Positions 57,207 through 64,000 of a stretch of DNA of 64,000 nucleotides are shown piece by piece. The DNA comes from Fibrella forsythiae. Its GTDB lineage: Bacteria > Bacteroidota > Bacteroidia > Cytophagales > Spirosomataceae. The stretch's first letter is position 1; each line of letters opens with the position of its first letter. The notes under the pieces were generated by a model that was not told the DNA's origin, ran no database searches, and worked only from the letters and a program-made list of their open reading frames with translations. Where the stretch lies: positions 496,001 through 560,000 of the forward strand of contig NZ_JAFMYW010000002.1 in assembly GCF_017353175.1 (NCBI RefSeq), written 5' to 3'. A program made the translations under genes and the position numbers.

Positions 57207-59354
57207 TTACCGCAGCGCCAGGTACGTAATCAGGGCCGATACGTAGGCTAGTACGCTCATGTAGCCTAATTGCACCATGGGCCATTTCCAGCCTTTGGTT
57301 TCCCGGTAGGTGGTGGCAATGGTACTCATACACATCATGGCGAACACATAGAAAACCAGCAGCGACCAGGCTACGGCGGGCGTGTACATGGGCCCGCCTG
57401 TTTCGGCGTTTCGCTCGGCTTTGAGGCGTTGGCGAATAGTTGTATCGTCGCCGGTGTCGCCCGCACCGAGGCTGTAGATCGTCGACATGGTACCGACGAA
57501 GACTTCTCTGGCGGCGAAGGAGGCCAACAGCGCCACGCCGATCTTCCAGTCATAGCCCAGCGGTTTGATAGCCGGTTCAATGAAATGGCCGAAATGACCC
57601 GCATAGGATGATTCAAGGCGCTGGGCAGCAACGGCATTCTCGATCTGATCGGAAGGTTTACCCGCCAGTGAGGAACGTACCTGAGCTTCTGCTTCGTCCA
57701 TTCCATTGCCGGGACCATAGCTGGAAAGAACCCACAGAACAATAGAGATAGCCAGAATAACGCGGCCTGCTTCCCAAACAAACGAGCGAACACTCTCCCA
57801 AACCGTGAGACCAACGTGGTTCCAGCGGGGCCATTTGAACGTAGGTAGTTCCATCACGAACAGGCTACGCTCTTTTGTTTTCAATAGCTTTTTGAAGACC
57901 CAGGCTGCGGCCAATGCTGATAGCAATCCCAGCAAGTACAGGCTCATCAGCGCCAGGCCCTGCATGTTGAACAGGCCCAGCACCCGCTGATCGGGCACAA
58001 CCAGCGCAATCAGAATGGTGTAGATAGGCAGGCGGGCCGAGCAGCTCATCAGGGGCGTAACCAGAATCGTAATAAGCCGGTCGCGACGGGAACCAATGGC
58101 GCGGGTGGCCATGATAGCGGGAACGGCACAGGCCACGCCCGAAATTAACGGCACTACACTTCGGCCATTCAGCCCGAATTTGCGCATGATACGATCCATC
58201 AGCACCATCACCCGCGACATATAGCCCGATTCCTCGAGCAACGAGATCAGCAGGAAGAGCAGACCGATTTGCGGAATAAAAACCAGGATTCCACCTATTC
58301 CAACCAGAATTCCATCCGTTAGCAGATCGGTTAAAGGGCCGCCGGGCAACTGTTGTTTCAGCGTACCATTGAGCCAGGCCACACTTTCATCGATGGCATC
58401 CATGAATGGGGTAGCCCACGCGAAAATGGCCTGAAAGACAAGTAGCAGAATAAAGGTAAAAATGACGTACCCCCAGATAGGGTGCAGTAATACCCGGTCG
58501 ATTCGCTGACTCCAGGTGGGCTGACCAACAGGACGGGTATCCGTAACGGCGTCGGTAACCACACCGGCAATAAGTTCGTATCGACGGATGGTTTCACGTA
58601 CCTGAAAGGCAGGTTCGCTGAATTCGTATTTGGCGATAAGCCTGTCCAGGCCCTCTCGCTGCCGGCTGTTCAGAAACGTAAATCCGTCGTGTTGAATGAC
58701 GTATTGTAGGGCAAGGTAATTATTCGTGAGTCCATACTGCTGCTTGGTGTCTTCCAGCAATCCTGTTTTAGTGTCGCTAACCGATTCGGCTAGAACGGGG
58801 TCAGTTTGCGGGTCGAAGAACAAGGTCTCTGCCAGAACGGGCTCTTCCAGTTGCTGAATAATGGCCTTCCTGAGTAGGTCTACGCCTTCACCTGTACGCG
58901 CATTGACGCGCACCACGGGAATACCCAGCCGCATCGACAGCCGAACGGCATTGACCTCCTGCTGTTGCTGACGAGCCACATCGAGCATGTTCAGAACCAG
59001 CACCACGGGTACGCGCAAATCCATGATCTGCGTGAACAGCAGCAGATTACGGCGCAGGTTTGAGGCGTCGAGTACAACCACGGCCACATCCGGATAATCG
59101 GGATGAGCAGGGTTAGCCAGAATATCGGTAACGATTTGTTCGTCGGGCGATTTGGGATAGATCGAATAGACGCCCGGCAGGTCAACTACGGTGGCCTCAA
59201 GCTGAGGCGCCAGAACGGCAGTGCCCGATTTTTTGTCCATCGTCACACCGGGAAAGTTGCCGGTTTTCTGACGCAGACCTGTTAACTGATTGAAGAGGGA
59301 AGATTTACCGGCGTTGGGGTTACCAACTAAAGCTAATACGGGCGACGTTTCCAA
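57207..59354 (-). CDS. feoB: Ferrous iron transport protein B
   Basis: 715 residues. The N-terminal G domain has G1 GNPNAGKSSLFN (about residues 12-23), G3 DLPG and G4 LNMLD; a helical GDI-like region follows, then about ten membrane helices with two gate domains (VPLISGVACAVPAIMATRAI, CSARLPIYTILIALV). It imports Fe2+ in a GTP-dependent manner. It follows feoA by 26 bases in an feoAB operon; no feoC is present, as is usual in this phylum. Confidence 0.96.
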   Translation of the reverse strand: METSPVLALVGNPNAGKSSLFNQLTGLRQKTGNFPGVTMDKKSGTAVLAPQLEATVVDLPGVYSIYPKSPDEQIVTDILANPAHPDYPDVAVVVLDASNLRRNLLLFTQIMDLRVPVVLVLNMLDVARQQQQEVNAVRLSMRLGIPVVRVNARTGEGVDLLRKAIIQQLEEPVLAETLFFDPQTDPVLAESVSDTKTGLLEDTKQQYGLTNNYLALQYVIQHDGFTFLNSRQREGLDRLIAKYEFSEPAFQVRETIRRYELIAGVVTDAVTDTRPVGQPTWSQRIDRVLLHPIWGYVIFTFILLLVFQAIFAWATPFMDAIDESVAWLNGTLKQQLPGGPLTDLLTDGILVGIGGILVFIPQIGLLFLLISLLEESGYMSRVMVLMDRIMRKFGLNGRSVVPLISGVACAVPAIMATRAIGSRRDRLITILVTPLMSCSARLPIYTILIALVVPDQRVLGLFNMQGLALMSLYLLGLLSALAAAWVFKKLLKTKERSLFVMELPTFKWPRWNHVGLTVWESVRSFVWEAGRVILAISIVLWVLSSYGPGNGMDEAEAQVRSSLAGKPSDQIENAVAAQRLESSYAGHFGHFIEPAIKPLGYDWKIGVALLASFAAREVFVGTMSTIYSLGAGDTGDDTTIRQRLKAERNAETGGPMYTPAVAWSLLVFYVFAMMCMSTIATTYRETKGWKWPMVQLGYMSVLAYVSALITYLALR

Positions 59355-59380
59355 GGTAACACTCGACCCGATGGGCCGTT

Positions 59381-59605
59381 CTACTCAACAATAATAGTGG
59401 CGGCTTCAGCCCGGCGCATCGACAGGCAGTAGCCTGATACGTTCAGGCAGATTGGGTCGCCCATGGGGGCTTTGCAATGCAAACAAACTTCCTCGCCGGG
59501 TAAGCAACCCATTTCGAGCAACTTGATCGAAGCCCACTGGTCATTGAATGACTTGATGCGGGCGCGTTCGCCGGGTTTTAGATCGGCAACAGTACGATTG
59601 CTCAT
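59381..59605 (-). CDS. feoA: FeoA-type SH3-like ferrous iron transport accessory protein
   Basis: 74 residues, the usual FeoA length. VADLKPGERARIKSF begins the beta-barrel fold, followed by LLEMGCLPGEEV and LSMRRAEAATIIVE. It regulates FeoB GTPase activity. The gene is first in the feoAB operon with a probable promoter at 59639-59668. Confidence 0.93.
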   Translation of the reverse strand: MSNRTVADLKPGERARIKSFNDQWASIKLLEMGCLPGEEVCLHCKAPMGDPICLNVSGYCLSMRRAEAATIIVE

Positions 59606-59638
59606 AGTGTCTTTATTTAGACTTCATTTAAACAAACG

Positions 59639-59668
59639 CAAGATTACGGCGAAAAGTTGAGAAATCAA
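59639..59668 (-). promoter_or_regulatory. Probable feoAB promoter
   Basis: On the minus strand, TTG (59666-59668), a 19-base spacer and TAATCTTG (59639-59646, one mismatch to TAnnTTTG), about 35 bases before the feoA start codon. Confidence 0.45.
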
Positions 59669-59812
59669 GAAAATTGAGTCACGCCTTTTCATGATTTAAA
59701 TCATGCTGCCGACAGACGATGATGGAGAAATTGCGCTTTTACCCGAACACGGATTAAAGAGATTAACGCAGGTTCCTGAGCTATACGTGGATGATGATGG
59801 GACAGCCTCCTG

Positions 59813-60589
59813 TCAGCTATTCGATAACAGGTCGAAAGCAAAGCGAAGGATGGTAGCGGCAATGACACATAAAAAGAAGACCCGTATGAAACTATTGCCT
59901 TTCAACAAGGCCAGCCTAACCCCAACAAACGATCCTGCCAGGTTGGCAAGGGCCATTGGAAGAGCAACGCTGAAGAGTACCATGCCTTTGCTCGCAAAAA
60001 AGGTGAGGCTTGCCATGTTTGTAGCCAGGTTGACCCATTTAGCGTGAGCACTCGCCCGCAGAAAGTCGAATCCAAGCAGACTGACCAGCCCAAGCACCAG
60101 AAAGCTACCCGTTCCCGGGCCGAAAAATCCGTCGTAAAAGCCGATAACGAGGGCCATCGCAATCATTCTGATCACTTGCTGCCGGCGGCTGATGATTCGC
60201 GCTATGTGTTGGCCGAAATCAGGTTTGAGCAGTGTGTAAATGAACATAACTACCAGAATGACCAGCGCCAGTGGCCGCATGAAGGTGTTGGGTACGTGGG
60301 TCAGCGTCCAGGAACCAGTCAGGGCGGCGGCAAAGGCCATTATGGCCATCGGCACCAGCAATGACCATTGAATACTGACCCGGCGGCTATACTGAACTGC
60401 ACTCAGCAACGTACCTACAGCGCTGGGAACCTTGGTAGTACCGAGTAAGACAGGAATGGGAAATTGAGGTAGACTGAACAGAATGGCGGGCGTTTGAACC
60501 AGGCCACCGCCACCAACGATAGAGTCAATGAAACCGGCTAAAAAGGAAAAAAAGCAAAGCGTAAGTAGTGTAAGCATGTCGGGCATCAT
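59813..60589 (-). CDS. TSUP-family sulfite/anion exporter-like membrane protein (TauE/SafE)
   Basis: 258 residues, about eight membrane helices. The first half has FLAGFIDSIVGGGGLVQTPAIL and LGTTKVPSAVGTLLSA, the second repeats the theme with GFYDGFFGPGTGSFLVLGLVSLLGFDFLRASAHAKWVNLATN, both TSUP signatures. It exports sulfite, sulfoacetate or similar anions, or imports such compounds. Starts at M2 (60586) or M5 (60577) are equally possible. It is divergent from ccmB. Confidence 0.88.
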   Translation of the reverse strand: MMPDMLTLLTLCFFSFLAGFIDSIVGGGGLVQTPAILFSLPQFPIPVLLGTTKVPSAVGTLLSAVQYSRRVSIQWSLLVPMAIMAFAAALTGSWTLTHVPNTFMRPLALVILVVMFIYTLLKPDFGQHIARIISRRQQVIRMIAMALVIGFYDGFFGPGTGSFLVLGLVSLLGFDFLRASAHAKWVNLATNMASLTFFASKGMVLFSVALPMALANLAGSFVGVRLALLKGNSFIRVFFLCVIAATILRFAFDLLSNS

Positions 60590-60640
60590 GGCCGCAAAAG
60601 TAGGGGCCGTTTGGGCATTGTGGCGTATTTTTGCCGTTCT

Positions 60641-61315
60641 ATGCGTGAATCGTTAGTGCAAATTGGGGCGTTGGTCGGCAAGGAGTTTCGGCTGGAATGG
60701 CGGCAACGGTATGCCCTCAACGGCATGCTGCTCTACATTGTGGGGGCGGTGTTTGTCTGTTACCTGAGTTTCAACGCCCGGCGCGGGCAACTGGCGCCCA
60801 TAGTCTGGAACACGCTCTTCTGGCTTATTCAGTTATTTACGGCGGTTAATGCCATTGCCAAAACGTTTGTGCAGGAGCGGGCGGGGCGGCAACTGTATTA
60901 TTACACGCTTGCCAGTCCGCAGCAGATCATCGTAGCGAAGATCATCTACAACACGGGGCTGATGCTGGTGCTGGCGTTACTGGGTTTTTCGGTCTACGCC
61001 TTTGTGCTGGGAAGTCCCGTTGAGGATGTACCCTTATATATAGGTAGCCTATTGCTTGGGGCGATCGGGTTTGCGGCTTCGTTGACCCTGGTAGCAGGCA
61101 TAGCCGCCAAAGCCGAAAACTCCGCTACGTTGATGGCTATTCTAAGCTTTCCGGTCATGCTGCCGCTGCTACTCTTGTTGTTGAAAGTAGCCAAGAATGC
61201 AATGGACGGACTGGACCGGTCGGCGAGTAGTGATGAATTAATGACGATTCTTGCCATTGACGCCATTGTCCTGGCACTTTCTTACCTGCTCTTCCCGTTT
61301 TTGTGGAAGAGCTAA
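60641..61315 (+). CDS. ccmB: Heme exporter subunit CcmB
   Basis: 224 residues from MRESLVQIGALVGKEF, about six membrane helices. KEFRLEWRQRYALNGMLLYIV and FVQERAGRQLYYYTLASPQQIIVAK are typical of CcmB. It is the membrane subunit of the CcmABCD heme-handling ABC complex in cytochrome c maturation System I. No ccmA is in the window. It is the first visible gene of the ccm operon. Confidence 0.9.
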   Translation: MRESLVQIGALVGKEFRLEWRQRYALNGMLLYIVGAVFVCYLSFNARRGQLAPIVWNTLFWLIQLFTAVNAIAKTFVQERAGRQLYYYTLASPQQIIVAKIIYNTGLMLVLALLGFSVYAFVLGSPVEDVPLYIGSLLLGAIGFAASLTLVAGIAAKAENSATLMAILSFPVMLPLLLLLLKVAKNAMDGLDRSASSDELMTILAIDAIVLALSYLLFPFLWKS

Positions 61316-61324
61316 CAAAAAGTC

Positions 61325-61400
61325 CTCAGTTTTCTGTCTTCTGTTGCTCTGCTAACGTCCCTGACATTGGTATCGCAACGCAACAGAGGACAGAAGACCA
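61325..61400. repeat. Intergenic hairpin repeat
   Basis: Arms TCAGTTTTCTG-TCTTCTG pair with the right arm at several mismatches; inner stem GTTGCTCTGCT / CGCAACGCAAC; the loop AACGTCCCTGACATTGGTAT closely matches the loop of the hairpin at 13893. It lies between ccmB and ccmC. Confidence 0.85.
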
Positions 61401-61408
61401 TAAAAAAT

Positions 61409-62068
61409 ATGAAAACAAACTGGTGGAAGGCCCTGGCGGTCATCATTCTGACGTATACCATTTTCTGGGGATTGATTGGGCCAACGCCCCGTCAGCCGAT
61501 TCTGAACGAAAGCATTCGGAACGTGTATTTCCACGTACCACTTTGGTTCGGCATGATCACCCTCATGCTCACCTCACTGGTGTTTGCGGTTCGTTATTTG
61601 CGGAAAGGCGACCTGGGCGACGATATGGTCTCCGTGGAATTTGCCAACACGGCAATCCTGTTTGGTATCCTTGGCTGTGCTACCGGCTCAATCTGGGCCA
61701 ATTATACCTGGGGCGAACCCTGGCCAAACGATCCCAAACTAAACGGAGTAGCTGTTAGTATGTTGCTCTACATTGCGTATCTGGTATTGCGCGGCGCGTT
61801 TGATGACGAACAACGTCGGGCTCGTATCTCGGCGGTATACAATATCCTGGCGTTCGCTGTGTTCATTCCGCTGATTTTCATTCTGCCCCGCCAAACCGAT
61901 TCGCTGCACCCGGGCAACGGGGGAAACCCGGCATTTGGCAAGTATGACATGAACAGCCAGATGCGCATGGTGTTTTACCCAGCCATTATCGGGTTTACGC
62001 TGTTGGGCGTCTGGATCACCCAACTCCGCGTACGTCTCCGCCGCCTCCAACTGGTCATGGAAGAGTAG
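61409..62068 (+). CDS. ccmC: Cytochrome c maturation protein CcmC
   Basis: 219 residues from MKTNWWKALAVII, with about six membrane helices. NVYFHVPLWFG holds the first heme-ligand His, the WWD-like stretch GCATGSIWANYTWGEPWPNDPKL is the heme-binding loop, and a second His is in DSLHPGNGG. CcmC loads heme onto CcmE at the periplasmic face. The hairpin at 62072-62135 follows, and a promoter-like site precedes ccmD, so ccmD onwards may also be transcribed separately. Confidence 0.92.
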   Translation: MKTNWWKALAVIILTYTIFWGLIGPTPRQPILNESIRNVYFHVPLWFGMITLMLTSLVFAVRYLRKGDLGDDMVSVEFANTAILFGILGCATGSIWANYTWGEPWPNDPKLNGVAVSMLLYIAYLVLRGAFDDEQRRARISAVYNILAFAVFIPLIFILPRQTDSLHPGNGGNPAFGKYDMNSQMRMVFYPAIIGFTLLGVWITQLRVRLRRLQLVMEE

Positions 62069-62071
62069 TTG

Positions 62072-62135
62072 GTCTGTAAACCTGACAGGTCTTGAAACAG
62101 ACCGTAGCGGCGGACCGTCTATAAGGTTTACAGAC
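62072..62135. repeat. Hairpin between ccmC and ccmD
   Basis: GTCTGTAAACCTGACAGGTC pairs with GACCGTCTATAAGGTTTACAGAC (imperfect, 13-17 bp). It starts 4 bases after the ccmC stop. Confidence 0.7.
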
Positions 62136-62137
62136 TA

Positions 62138-62163
62138 TTGGAATAAATCACACCGTATCTTTG
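62138..62163 (+). promoter_or_regulatory. Probable promoter of the ccmD-E-F section
   Basis: TATCTTTG (62156-62163) matches TAnnTTTG exactly; TTG at 62138-62140 is 15 bases upstream, slightly short of the usual spacing. A small hairpin AGAGGC-ATA-GCCTCT (62175-62189) follows in the leader before the ccmD start. Confidence 0.5.
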
Positions 62164-62199
62164 TTAAAATTTAGAGAGGCATAGCCTCTGACCAACTGC

Positions 62200-62466
62200 A
62201 TGATTCGCTCGTTTTTACCTCGCTTTAGCCTGTTACTATCGCTACTGCTGATCGCCCAGAATAGTATGGCTCAGGAAACCGTTGAGATGGCCGATAAACT
62301 TCGGGCCGACGGAAAGATATGGGTGGTGGTGACCGTCATTGCGGCGGTATTTTTTGGCATTATTATTTACCTCGTCCGCCTCGATAACAAGATTGGAAAG
62401 CTGGAACGGGAGGTTAACGACAGCCGGGCAAACGCGGCAAAAACGACAACCAACGCCAGCCGGTAA
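62200..62466 (+). CDS. CcmD-like small membrane protein
   Basis: 88 residues. A signal-like hydrophobic N-terminus (LLLSLLLIAQNSMAQE) and a second helix (IWVVVTVIAAVFFGIIIYLV) precede a charged tail (KIGKLEREVNDSR), the pattern seen in CcmD-like proteins of Bacteroidota ccm operons. CcmD tethers CcmC/E in the heme-handling complex. Position between ccmC and ccmE is the main evidence. Confidence 0.75.
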   Translation: MIRSFLPRFSLLLSLLLIAQNSMAQETVEMADKLRADGKIWVVVTVIAAVFFGIIIYLVRLDNKIGKLEREVNDSRANAAKTTTNASR

Positions 62467-62495
62467 CGAACGTACCTGGCACTACTTATTAACTC

Positions 62496-62936
62496 ATGAA
62501 ACTTTCACACATTATTGGTATCATCGTTATCGCAGTGGCCATCGGCATCGTGGTAACATCGTATGGTGATTCAAGCTCGTACGTGACCTTTGGCAAAGCA
62601 TTGGCCATGGCCAAAGACGGCGACGAAGACATGGTACATGTAGTTGGTAAACTGAAAAAAGATGCTTCAGGTAAAGCGGAGGGGCTTTTTTACCAGCCGC
62701 AACTTGACCCGAACCACTTCGAGTTTACGCTCGTCGATAATGAAAATCACGTACAGAAATGCGTGTATAACAGCCCCAAGCCGCAGGATTTTGACCGCTC
62801 AGAGCAAATCGTGGTGATCGGTGCCATGCAGGGTGATCATTTCCAGACGAACAAAATTCTGCTCAAGTGCCCATCGAAATACCAGGATGGCAAACTGGAG
62901 GTGACCGAGCACGAAGCCAAGACAGCACAGCTATGA
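62496..62936 (+). CDS. ccmE: CcmE heme chaperone, CxxxY variant
   Basis: 146 residues. One N-terminal helix (IIGIIVIAVAIGIVVTSYG) anchors a periplasmic OB-fold; FTLVDNENHVQKCVYNSPKPQDF and VVVIGAMQGD-like IVVIGAMQGDHFQTNKILLKCPSKYQDG follow. Canonical CcmE binds heme covalently through the His of HxxxY; here the corresponding motif is KCPSKY, with Cys125 and Tyr129. That is the CxxxY variant known from some archaea and sulfate reducers. It shuttles heme from CcmC to CcmF. Confidence 0.9.
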   Translation: MKLSHIIGIIVIAVAIGIVVTSYGDSSSYVTFGKALAMAKDGDEDMVHVVGKLKKDASGKAEGLFYQPQLDPNHFEFTLVDNENHVQKCVYNSPKPQDFDRSEQIVVIGAMQGDHFQTNKILLKCPSKYQDGKLEVTEHEAKTAQL

Positions 62937-63130
62937 GTTTACAGGAAATCGAAGCAGCCATGGAGTCATTATCGATCAATGAGCTGGCCCAGGTACGTGA
63001 CAAAGCTGTTGAGTTATATCAGGCTCGTTGGGACGAGCAGTTGGTGATTGAGCTGAAATCTGGCCGATTGGATGGCTGGATTGATGACGAGAAGAAGGAT
63101 ACGCAACAGGGAGCAACTCTAGGTCTATGA
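62933..63130 (+). CDS. Small acidic protein of unknown function between ccmE and ccmF
   Basis: 65 residues from MSLQEIEAAMESLSINEL; its ATG overlaps the ccmE stop (ATGA), so it is translationally coupled. It is predicted helical and hydrophilic, with ELYQARWDEQLVIELKSGRLDGWIDDE, vaguely like the addiction-module (TIGR02574-type) antitoxins. No toxin gene is adjacent. It is not a known Ccm component. Confidence 0.6.
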   Translation: MSLQEIEAAMESLSINELAQVRDKAVELYQARWDEQLVIELKSGRLDGWIDDEKKDTQQGATLGL

Positions 63131-63152
63131 CTTGCTTATTAGTTAACATGTT

Positions 63153-64000
63153 ATGAAAGATTTCACCGTTGGTAATGCGGGTCATTTGTTTGTTATCCTG
63201 TCGTTTGTTACGGCACTGGTAGCCACGTTTTCGTATCTTAAAATGACACTGGCCCACGAAGCGGCTGAAGAAAACCACTGGAAACGGCTGGCTCGCGGAG
63301 CGTTCTATGTGCATGGTGTTGCCGTGGTGAGCGTCGTTGCCTGCCTGTTCTCTATTATTTATAACCACCGGTTCGAGTACCAGTATGCCTGGAGCCACTC
63401 GTCGCTGGCGCTGCCCGTGCAGTATATGATTTCGTGCTTCTGGGAAGGGCAGGAGGGGAGCTTCCTGCTCTGGATGTTCTGGAACGCGGTATTGGGCATT
63501 ATCCTGACCCGCACCGCTGGCTCGAAATGGGAGGGGCCCATGCTCACCGTTTTTGCACTGGTGCAGGCATTCCTGACGTCGATGATTCTTGGTGTAGTGC
63601 TGGGCGACGTGAAAATTGGCTCATCGCCGTTTTTGCTGCTCAAAGAGTCTATGCCCGACGCGCCGGTGTTTACCATGAACCCCAACTTTGTTCCGTCGGA
63701 TGGTAAAGGGCTGAACCCGTTGTTGCAGAACTACTGGATGGTGATTCACCCGCCAACGCTGTTCCTCGGCTTTGCGCTGTCGCTGGTGCCGTTCGCTTAT
63801 TGTATTGCCGGCCTGTGGCGTAATCAGCCTCTAAACTGGATTCGGCCTGCGCAGCCCTGGATGCTGGTTGGTGCCGTTGTATTAGGCGTAGGAATCATGA
63901 TGGGTGGCTACTGGGCCTACGAAACGCTGAACTTCGGTGGCTACTGGAACTGGGATCCCGTTGAAAATGCCGTGTATGTTCCCTGGCTGATCATGGTGGC
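63153..64000 (+). CDS. ccmF: Cytochrome c heme lyase subunit CcmF (partial, C-terminus beyond window)
   Basis: 282 codons visible from MKDFTVGNAGHLFVILSFVT and open to the window edge. Several membrane helices. SCFWEGQEGSFLLWMFWN, NPLLQNYWMVIHPPTLFLGF (heme-ligand His region) and the WWD-type motif GGYWAYETLNFGGYWNWDPVENA are CcmF hallmarks. CcmF attaches heme from CcmE to apocytochrome c. It follows the small gene by 22 bases. Confidence 0.93.
   Translation, partial: MKDFTVGNAGHLFVILSFVTALVATFSYLKMTLAHEAAEENHWKRLARGAFYVHGVAVVSVVACLFSIIYNHRFEYQYAWSHSSLALPVQYMISCFWEGQEGSFLLWMFWNAVLGIILTRTAGSKWEGPMLTVFALVQAFLTSMILGVVLGDVKIGSSPFLLLKESMPDAPVFTMNPNFVPSDGKGLNPLLQNYWMVIHPPTLFLGFALSLVPFAYCIAGLWRNQPLNWIRPAQPWMLVGAVVLGVGIMMGGYWAYETLNFGGYWNWDPVENAVYVPWLIMV

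Noticed and set aside
59703-60047. 114-codon open frame antisense to the TSUP gene
   Set aside because: Overlaps the conserved C-terminal half of the TSUP transporter; composition is basic and low in domain features.
1-64000. Search for tRNA, rRNA and insertion-sequence genes
   Set aside because: No cloverleaf-like sequence or transposase-like frame was recognised by eye in the spacers; a tRNAscan or IS search could still find something missed.

Overview
The window comes from a Bacteroidota chromosome, most likely a Cytophagales relative such as Spirosomataceae. That placement rests on a SusC/SusD pair, a bestrophin, a DUF6807 (PmoA) protein, a DUF5690 carrier, promoter-like TAnnTTTG boxes and few Shine-Dalgarno sequences. 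It was not checked against a database. Gene density is high, no rRNA or tRNA gene was seen, and most genes are housekeeping or nutrient-acquisition genes.

Layout. 1-9.9 kb: NarL-type two-component pair, IscA-type Fe-S protein, methylmalonyl-CoA epimerase, LolD-like ATPase, DUF6807 protein, CutC, serine hydrolase, PspC and LiaF-like envelope proteins, cysteine desulfurase. 9.9-13.9 kb: DUF1223 protein, a molybdopterin oxidoreductase with cytochrome b, and an ECF sigma/anti-sigma-like/Spy-like trio. 14-18 kb: a transketolase split into two subunit genes, with an AAA ATPase + TOPRIM-like (DUF4276-like) pair between them, then Bcp. 18-22.4 kb: M23 peptidase, a YoeB toxin gene broken by a stop codon with its antitoxin, FAH-family hydrolase, M48 protease. 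22.4-27 kb: MBOAT + AlgX/J-like O-acetylation pair and two SGNH hydrolases. 27-35.6 kb: Na+/H+ antiporter, ABC exporter of the YbbA/YbbP type, AraC regulator, SDR, queuosine-precursor transporter. 35.7-39 kb: phosphonatase-like HAD, FAD amine oxidase, DUF5690 carrier. 39-41.8 kb: molybdenum hydroxylase (IorAB type). 41.9-45.5 kb: NrtR regulator, PRPP synthetase, NAMPT and NADAR, an NAD-salvage operon with two clear operators. 45.5-52.1 kb: an operon susC-susD-alkaline-phosphatase-type hydrolase-PhnZ-like oxygenase, a candidate phosphonate/organophosphate scavenging locus. 52.3-60.6 kb: rhodanese, bestrophin, DapF, L19, Nnr, FeoAB, TSUP exporter. 60.6-64 kb: cytochrome c maturation genes ccmB-C-D-E-(small ORF)-F; CcmE carries Cys in place of the heme-binding His.

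Two sequence-level systems stand out. First, the 9-mer ACGTACCTG (either strand) occurs about 43 times by eye where about 0.5 is expected by chance. It occurs in all reading frames and between genes, sometimes as perfect inverted pairs, in a manner reminiscent of DNA-uptake sequences. Second, many gene boundaries carry long hairpins. They share an inner stem near GTTGCTTCGCT/AGCGAAGCAAC, a loop of roughly 18-25 nt that often holds a degenerate copy of the same 9-mer, and outer arms built of 7-bp direct repeats copied in complement on the other side. These two are the best candidates for something undescribed.
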